Assembly: GCA_024959975.1 (NCBI GenBank)
Contig: JANXFM010000192.1
Coordinates: 1-5,733, forward strand
Source of the DNA: Flavobacteriales bacterium
Lineage (GTDB): Bacteria > Bacteroidota > Bacteroidia > Flavobacteriales > UBA7430
Length of the DNA: 5,733 nucleotides
Direction: 5' to 3'
Within the stretch, counting starts at the first letter, position 1, and each line of letters begins with the position of its first letter. Shown here one piece after another: positions 1 to 4,001 of the stretch. The position numbers and the translations under genes are program-made. Below the pieces are notes generated by a model that worked only from the letters and a program-made list of their open reading frames with translations, did not search any database and was not told where the DNA came from.

Positions 1-3000
1 AATCCGGAACAGTTATAAAAATCATCCGGGTAGGCACAAGAACCGTCATCGATGTTTACTGTAGCATCATAGTTACAAGCATTCACATCTGTACAACCTA
101 AGTGTTCTACTGTACAAGCGTGATTAAAGTCTAAACCTGAAACAAAAGAAAGACCATTAACAGCATAAGAAGCCATACCCGAACTTTCGAATGATGCATC
201 GACCATAAAGAGATCATCACCGGATTGTGCTAGGAATAAAAATGGAGCACCTACAGACAAACCATCCAGTTCGGGAGTTGTCATATCATCACCATAAGCA
301 ATAATTTGCATGTTGTCGCCGGCCCATTCAGAAGAACCCGCACAAACTGCAGATCCATCCTCTGTAATGAAGAATACCCCGATAAGGTCACCTACAGATA
401 AAACACTTGTTGATAAGCCCGGAATCATTATCGTATGGTTGGTTCCGGTATTTGTCGTTTCAAAACTCACTTGACAATCCTCGGGGATTAAATCGTATTC
501 ACAAGAACCGTCATTGGTGTTTGCATCCGTATTAAAGTTTGTCGCATTTTCATCGGTACAACCAAAAACATAAGGCACACAAGTACCATCATCAGTATTA
601 GCTAAAGAATCGTAATTAAGTGCTGTTGCATCTGTACAACCTAAATACTCTACTGTACAAGCGTGATTAAAGTCTAAACCTGAAACAAAAGAAAGACCAT
701 TAACAGCATAAGAAGCCATACCCGAACTTTCGAATGATGCATCTACCATAAAGAGATCATCACCGGATTGTGCTAGGAATAAAAATGGAGCACCTACAGG
801 CAAACCATCAAGTTCGGGAGTTGTCGTATCATCACCGTAAGCAATAATTTGCATGTTGTTACCTGTCCATTCAGAAGAACCCGCACAAACTGCAGATCCA
901 TCGGCTGTAATAAAGAACACCCCGATAAGGTCACCTGCAGATAAAGTATTTGTTGATAAGCCCGGGATCATTACCGTATGGTTGGTTCCGGTATTTATCG
1001 TTTCAAAACTCAATTGACAAGCCTCCGGAATTAAATCGTATTCACAGAAACCATCATTCGTGTTTGCATCCGTATTGAAGTTTGTCGCATTTTCATCGGT
1101 ACAACCGACAACAATAAGAGTCATACAAGAAGAATCATCGTCAATCGTAGCATCAGAATCATACTCTAAATAATTTTCATCCGTACAACCCGCATATTCA
1201 CAAGAACCTGAATCGGTCGCATTTGCATCATAGTTTGCAGCATTTACATCCATACAGCCTACGATCTCTAATTGATCACAAACTCCATCAGAATCTACAT
1301 CACTTGTACATGATCCGGAACAGTTGTAAAAATCCTCGGGGTATTCGCAAGAACCATCATCGGTATTTGCTGTAGAATCATAGTTACACGCACTCTGGTC
1401 TGTACAACCTAAATATTCTACTGTACAAGCGTAATTAAAATCTAAACCTGAAACAAAAGAAAGACCATTAACAGCATAAGAAGCCATACCCGAACTTTCG
1501 AATGATGCATCTACCATAAAGAGATCATCACCGGATTGTGCTAGGAATAAGAACGGAGCACCTACAGGCAAACCATCAAGTTCGGGAGTTGTCGTATCAT
1601 CACCGTAAGCAATAATTTGCATGTTATTACCTGTCCATACCGAAGAACCCGCACAAACTGCAGACCCATCCTCTGTAATAAAGAATACCCCGACAAGGTC
1701 ACCTGCAGATAAAACACTTGTTGATAAACCCGGAATCATTACCGTATGGTTGGTTCCGGTATTTGTCGTTTCAAAACTCATTTGACAATCCTCCGGAATT
1801 AAATCGTATTCACAGGAATCATCATTCGTGTTTGCATCCGTATTAAAGTTTGTGGCATTTTCATCCGTACAACCTTCAACAATAAGGGTCGTACAAGAAC
1901 CATCATCAAGATTCGCGTTTGCATTGTATTCAACATAAATGATATCTGTACATCCTTCAACAATTACAGTAGTACACATACCATCATCTACATTGGCAGA
2001 TGAATTGTACTCGAAATAATCATCATTTGTACATCCATAAAACGCAAGTGTTAAACAAGAATCATCATCAATTGTAGCAGAAGGAACATACTCCAAATAA
2101 TTTTCATCCGTACAACCTTCAACGATTAAAGTAACACATGAGCCATCATCTGTATTCGCAGATGAGTTGTATTCTAAATAGGCCTCACCTGTACATCCAT
2201 AAACCACAAGATCTAAACAAGAACCGTCATCAATGGTTGCCTGTGGGTCGTATTCTAAATAAGCTTCATCGGTACATCCTTCCTGATCTACCGCACAGGA
2301 AATAGCCTCGTATGAGATGCCCATTACAAATGATATTCCGTTTAAAGAGAAGCCATCAGCAGGGTTTGGTGTAAGATCGTATTGATTTCCATCAGTATCC
2401 TGAAACTTCCAAACAATGGACTCAAAGTCACTAAAACCATCTTTAACATCTGTCGTTGCATCATCTGCCATGGCTGTGATCTGAGTCTGTTCTCCTGTAA
2501 AAACAGCTGAACCGGCACAAAACTGCTCGCCGGCTTCACCGGAATAAACAGCTATGGTTCCATTTCCAAGTACACTTAGATCACTAGCCGCAGCCGGTGT
2601 TATAAAAAGTGTCATATTAGAACCTGTATTTACAAAGACGGTGTCTAAAGGTGGGCAATCATCACCGTTTGAAGGGTCTCCCCCACAAGCTACTTCTTCA
2701 ATAGAAGCTGCTGAAATAAAAGACATTCCATTAATAACAAAATTATCGGCAGGTGTTAAGCCTAAAGAATAGATATTTCCATCGGTAGTTTGATAAAACC
2801 AATGAATTGATTCTCCGGCAGAGAAACCGTCTTTAGCCAACGTTGTCGCATCATCTGCCATTACTGCTAACTGAATCTGATTGCCCGTAAAAACAATAGA
2901 TGCACCACAGACATACTCCCCCTCTTCAGTAGTGTAAAAAGCACCTACTACACCATCACCAAGTTCAGCATAAACAGAAGATGCTGCCGGTGGCGTAAAA

Positions 3001-3113
3001 AACGCGGTCATGTTTGTTCCGGTGTTGGAAAATGAGAAATCGAGATCACACTGAGCCTGAACAGAGGTAACAACAGTCAGACAGACTGTAAGCAAAAGGA
3101 GTAACTTCTTCAT
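1..3113 (-). CDS. Giant secreted modular protein, GCTD/DGSC repeats and beta modules (3' end outside window)
   Basis: The frame is open from the ATG at 3113-3111 to base 1 with no stop, giving about 1037 residues; I read it codon by codon. An in-frame TAG at 3158-3156 lies upstream. The start is supported by a signal peptide directly after it (MKKLLLLL...VQA, cut before Q21); there is no Shine-Dalgarno, as is usual in Bacteroidota. Domain order: signal peptide 1-20; beta-rich module 1 (about 21-143) and module 2 (about 153-273), both with GAFY/AVY, VCGA/FCAG, FTG, ADDATT and KDGF; six Cys repeats of exactly 27 residues; then three near-identical 159-residue units with single Cys repeats between them. 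After the WKF near 2408 there is no Lys or Arg to the window edge. Known: such repeats occur in large surface proteins of marine Bacteroidota. Inferred: an extracellular acidic, perhaps calcium-binding, structural or adhesive protein, with a T9SS sorting domain probably beyond the left edge. No enzymatic motif was seen. The gene is a module-sharing neighbour of the gene ending at 3558. Confidence 0.93.
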   Translation of the reverse strand, partial: MKKLLLLLTVCLTVVTSVQAQCDLDFSFSNTGTNMTAFFTPPAASSVYAELGDGVVGAFYTTEEGEYVCGASIVFTGNQIQLAVMADDATTLAKDGFSAGESIHWFYQTTDGNIYSLGLTPADNFVINGMSFISAASIEEVACGGDPSNGDDCPPLDTVFVNTGSNMTLFITPAAASDLSVLGNGTIAVYSGEAGEQFCAGSAVFTGEQTQITAMADDATTDVKDGFSDFESIVWKFQDTDGNQYDLTPNPADGFSLNGISFVMGISYEAISCAVDQEGCTDEAYLEYDPQATIDDGSCLDLVVYGCTGEAYLEYNSSANTDDGSCVTLIVEGCTDENYLEYVPSATIDDDSCLTLAFYGCTNDDYFEYNSSANVDDGMCTTVIVEGCTDIIYVEYNANANLDDGSCTTLIVEGCTDENATNFNTDANTNDDSCEYDLIPEDCQMSFETTNTGTNHTVMIPGLSTSVLSAGDLVGVFFITEDGSAVCAGSSVWTGNNMQIIAYGDDTTTPELDGLPVGAPFLFLAQSGDDLFMVDASFESSGMASYAVNGLSFVSGLDFNYACTVEYLGCTDQSACNYDSTANTDDGSCEYPEDFYNCSGSCTSDVDSDGVCDQLEIVGCMDVNAANYDANATDSGSCEYAGCTDENYLEYDSDATIDDDSSCMTLIVVGCTDENATNFNTDANTNDGFCEYDLIPEACQLSFETINTGTNHTVMIPGLSTNTLSAGDLIGVFFITADGSAVCAGSSEWTGNNMQIIAYGDDTTTPELDGLPVGAPFLFLAQSGDDLFMVDASFESSGMASYAVNGLSFVSGLDFNHACTVEYLGCTDATALNYDSLANTDDGTCVPYVFGCTDENATNFNTDANTNDGSCEYDLIPEDCQVSFETTNTGTNHTIMIPGLSTSVLSVGDLIGVFFITEDGSAVCAGSSEWAGDNMQIIAYGDDMTTPELDGLSVGAPFLFLAQSGDDLFMVDASFESSGMASYAVNGLSFVSGLDFNHACTVEHLGCTDVNACNYDATVNIDDGSCAYPDDFYNCSG
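87..563 (-). repeat. 477-base unit, copy 3 (Cys repeat + beta module)
   Basis: This is the third copy, 543 bases after copy 2. The 3' part of the unit (bases 107-256) is almost identical to copy 2 at DNA level, while the 5' part is much more diverged. It is followed by GCTDVNACNYD and YPDDFYNCSG, the same linker type that follows copy 1, so a longer period (unit plus YNCSG linker) probably continues beyond the left edge. Confidence 0.9.
630..1106 (-). repeat. 477-base unit, copy 2 (Cys repeat + beta module)
   Basis: It has the same length and frame as the other two copies, and about 14 of 159 residues differ from copy 3. It has lost the usual DGSC serine (DGFC) and reads IPEACQ rather than IPEDCQ. 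It is preceded by two Cys repeats (GCMD at 1259, GCTD at 1190, the latter with an extra residue, DDDSSC) and followed by a single Cys repeat (GCTDATALNYD) before copy 3. Confidence 0.9.
1266..1301 (-). other. EF-hand-type calcium loop (DVDSDGVCDQLE)
   Basis: The twelve residues carry Asp at 1, 3, 5 and 9, Gly at 6 and Glu at 12. This is the canonical calcium-coordination spacing of EF-hand, dockerin and thrombospondin type-3 loops. It sits in the linker after 477-base copy 1, straight after YNCSGSCTS. 'DxDGDGVCDELE' next to GCTD repeats is a familiar arrangement in marine Bacteroidota surface proteins. Calcium binding is inferred from spacing alone. Confidence 0.6.
1398..1874 (-). repeat. 477-base unit, copy 1 (Cys repeat + beta module)
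   Basis: This 159-residue unit runs from GCTDENATNF to the next LGCTD. It has one GCTD/DDSC repeat, an EYDLIPEDCQ joint, and a beta module with NTGTNHTVMIPG, AGDLVGVFF, AVCAGSSVWTG, IIAYGDDTTT, ELDGLPVGAP and NGLSFVSG. By my alignment it differs from copy 2 at about 11 and from copy 3 at about 12 of 159 residues, with no insertion or deletion. It is followed by a Cys repeat (DQSACNYD) and a YNCSG...DVDSDGVCD linker. Confidence 0.9.
1794..2279 (-). repeat. Perfect 81-base tandem array of six GCTD/DGSC repeats
   Basis: The Gly codon of each repeat begins at 2279, 2198, 2117, 2036, 1955 and 1874, so the period is exactly 81 bases (27 residues) five times in a row; the sixth unit is also the start of the first 477-base unit. 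Each has GCT(D/G/N), an aromatic residue (EY or NF), a central Ala, an acidic DD and a closing Cys (DGSC, DDSC or DGMC). Two Cys per repeat suggest one disulfide each in the oxidising exterior, and the Asp-rich loop could bind calcium; both are inferences. Repeats 1-4 alternate in type: P-x-ATIDD in 1 and 3, NSSAN-x-DD in 2 and 4, with alternating EGC/YGC joins. The array may therefore have grown by copying a 162-base pair of repeats. Confidence 0.9.
2295..2657 (-). other. Beta-rich module 2 (divergent copy)
   Basis: About 121 residues, running from a Cys (DDCPP) to a Cys (ISC). Landmarks: NTGSNMT, VLGNGTIAVY, FCAGSAVFTG, MADDATT, VKDGFSDFESIVW and SLNGISF. It aligns with module 1 landmark for landmark but is clearly diverged, unlike the three 477-base units. 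It holds the last Lys codons of the visible protein (VKDGF and WKF). The two Cys positions could form a disulfide closing the module (inference). Confidence 0.6.
2685..3053 (-). other. Beta-rich module 1 (divergent copy)
   Basis: About 123 residues directly after the signal peptide. Landmarks in order: NTGTNMT, ELGDGVVGAFY, YVCGASIVFTG, VMADDATT, KDGFSAGESIHW, NFVINGMSF and a closing Cys (VAC). The same landmarks recur in module 2, in the three 477-base units and in the upstream gene, so this is one family. Alternating hydrophobic strands and an all-polar surface suggest a beta sandwich. I cannot name a Pfam family. A short Asp/Gly/Pro-rich linker (GGDPSNGDDCPP) follows. Confidence 0.6.
3054..3113 (-). 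other. Sec signal peptide
   Basis: The first 20 residues have two lysines, a run of five leucines, a hydrophobic core (TVCLTVV) and a small-residue cleavage site (SVQA before QC). This is a typical signal peptidase I pattern. The Cys at residue 22 is not in a lipobox (no L-x-G/A-C), so a lipoprotein is unlikely. It fixes the start codon and sends the protein through Sec, as expected for T9SS cargo. Confidence 0.85.
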
Positions 3114-3166
3114 AATGGGGGGATTAAAGTTGGTATAAATATAAAAAAAAAGAGGCTAACGTCTCT
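3090..3166 (-). repeat. Duplicated start cassette, copy 1 (leader of the intact gene)
   Basis: Read on the minus strand it has a hairpin-like GAGAC-GTTA-GCCTC followed by a T run, an AT-rich stretch, a run of six C, then ATTATG and the first codons MKKLLLL. The same order recurs at 3534-3465. In this copy the stem has an A-C mismatch, so it looks like a decayed terminator. TATATTTA at 3143-3136 is one base off the Bacteroidota -7 element TAnnTTTG and is well placed for a start site near 3130; it is not kept in copy 2, so I hold this weakly. Confidence 0.7.
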
Positions 3167-3169
3167 GTT

Positions 3170-3488
3170 TTCTGTGAACATTAACACTTACGATGCGTGC
3201 ATCATAAATAAATGAAAGGGGGCGAGTTAAACAAAAAAGGTCTATCTAATCCTATGCTAACATACGAAAGGGTACTAAAAAGGATCGTAAACAAGGTAGT
3301 TAATTTATCCTGTTTTAGTAAAACAAGGCGTTAAACAAGTACTGGAATAGTCATTTATGCAAACACATATTTTTGTCTTCTAAATTCTCAAATCTTTCCA
3401 AAATCGGTTCGAACGATTACTTTATTGATCTGTGCATCTAATAGTGAACATCCTGGCACACAGAAACCAAAAGAAGTAACTTCTTCAT
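3170..3488 (-). pseudogene. Relic of a small exported protein gene
   Basis: The ATG at 3488-3486 follows the same leader as the intact gene and starts MKKLLLLVSVC, a signal-peptide-like sequence, but a stop comes after 16 codons (3440-3438). In another frame the downstream sequence continues as CVPGCSLLDAQ then INKVIVRTDFGKI before a stop, so one frameshift would restore a signal peptide followed by a mature start. Past that, stops are frequent in all minus frames. The decayed terminator-like hairpin at 3166-3151 would mark its old 3' end. Inferred: a gene between two complete cassettes that has decayed and probably suffered deletion. It could instead be plain spacer with a duplicated leader. 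Confidence 0.35.
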
Positions 3489-3534
3489 AATGGGGGGTAA
3501 AATTTGTATAAAAAAAAAAGAGGCTTTCGCCTCT
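3465..3534 (-). repeat. Duplicated start cassette, copy 2 (aborted gene start)
   Basis: This is a near copy of 3166-3090. Identity is strongest over the C run, ATTATG and the codons for MKKLLL, and it also includes the T run and hairpin. The copies differ by small gaps in the AT-rich spacer. Here the hairpin is intact and ends the upstream gene, while the ATG at 3488 opens a frame of only 16 codons. Confidence 0.75.
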
Positions 3535-3540
3535 TTTTTC
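3510..3540 (-). terminator. Rho-independent terminator of the upstream gene
   Basis: On the minus strand the stem AGAGGC / GCCTCT closes on a GAAA tetraloop and is followed by ten T. Flanking A and T runs can extend the stem to 11 bp. It begins 17 bases after the stop codon at 3558. Since the plus strand also shows a T run after the stem, it could work in both directions, but no plus-strand gene is visible here. Confidence 0.88.
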
Positions 3541-3557
3541 TTGTCAAATTCATACCC

Positions 3558-4001
3558 TTATTTGATACTCTTCTCTACAGAGCCATCAGAATACAAGCGT
3601 AATAATACTTCTCCGGTAAATGCATCTTCAGGAATAATCTCCTGACCTAACATATTTACAACTCTTACAAGAGAACGTACATCATTAGGATGTGTAGGTA
3701 TAACTAAGTCCTCAACCCATGCTGGTACCTGAGGAGTAACCTCTAGTCTTTCTCCAGGGATGTAAGGGAACGTGTAGTCATCGTAAGCACCATACATTCT
3801 GATCTGGTAACCCTGACCCGGTTCAAGAGTTCCTAAACTATTGAAACCAAATTCTGGCCAGTACACAGCAGCATTGTTGTTTTTGATCAAGTGAATATTA
3901 GCTCCTAACACATCAAGTGAAGCAGCAACATCCATAGACTCTTGAAGTGGGAAACCAATCATGTTCCATCCTTGAGCCAAATCAACATACAATGGAGTTG
4001 A
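3558..4001 (-). other. C-terminal T9SS export region
   Basis: After the coiled coil comes LYVDLAQGWNMIGFPL, then LGANIHLIKNNNAAVYWPEF and GTLEPGQGYQIRM, a segment I know from coiled-coil T9SS cargo of marine Bacteroidota. The last 40 or so residues have the type A sorting-domain pattern: a VRVVNMLGQE strand, a short turn with PEDAFTGE, the strand VLLRLYSDG and the basic end VEKSIK. Nearly all Lys and Arg residues of the visible protein fall here, in the part expected to be cleaved off after export. Confidence 0.85.

Larger units (their letters stand above)
3114..3557. other. Intergenic region with terminator, cassette copies and gene relic
   Basis: There is no intact gene in these 444 bases. 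From right to left it holds the terminator of the upstream gene, a cassette copy with an aborted gene start, about 300 bases of stop-rich sequence, a decayed terminator-like hairpin, and the leader of the downstream gene. A short inverted repeat (GATGC-GT-GCATC, 3192-3203) and a 5-bp stem with a 7-base loop (near 3403-3419) are present; I assign neither a function. Confidence 0.7.

Noticed and set aside
1794..2279. CRISPR-like regular spacing
   Set aside because: The 81-base periodicity is in frame and codes for protein repeats; there are no identical short repeats with unique spacers and no cas genes.
2342..2539. Minus-strand frame of 65 codons
   Set aside because: It is an alternate frame inside module 2 of the giant protein, without recognisable protein character.
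2554..2772. Plus-strand frame of 72 codons
   Set aside because: It lies wholly antisense to the well-supported giant gene and shows no domain or start signal.
3192..3203. Inverted repeat GATGC-GT-GCATC as operator or att site
   Set aside because: It is only five base pairs with a two-base loop, in AT-rich spacer, with no partner copy or nearby regulator or recombinase.
3403..3419. Possible tRNA T-arm on the minus strand (AATCG-TTCGAAC-CGATT)
   Set aside because: The arm is canonical, but I find no matching acceptor, D-arm or anticodon arm upstream, so no cloverleaf can be drawn.
3090..3540. Insertion sequence remnant or integron cassette
   Set aside because: There is no transposase, terminal inverted repeat, target duplication or attC-like structure; the repeats are direct and consist of a terminator plus gene start.
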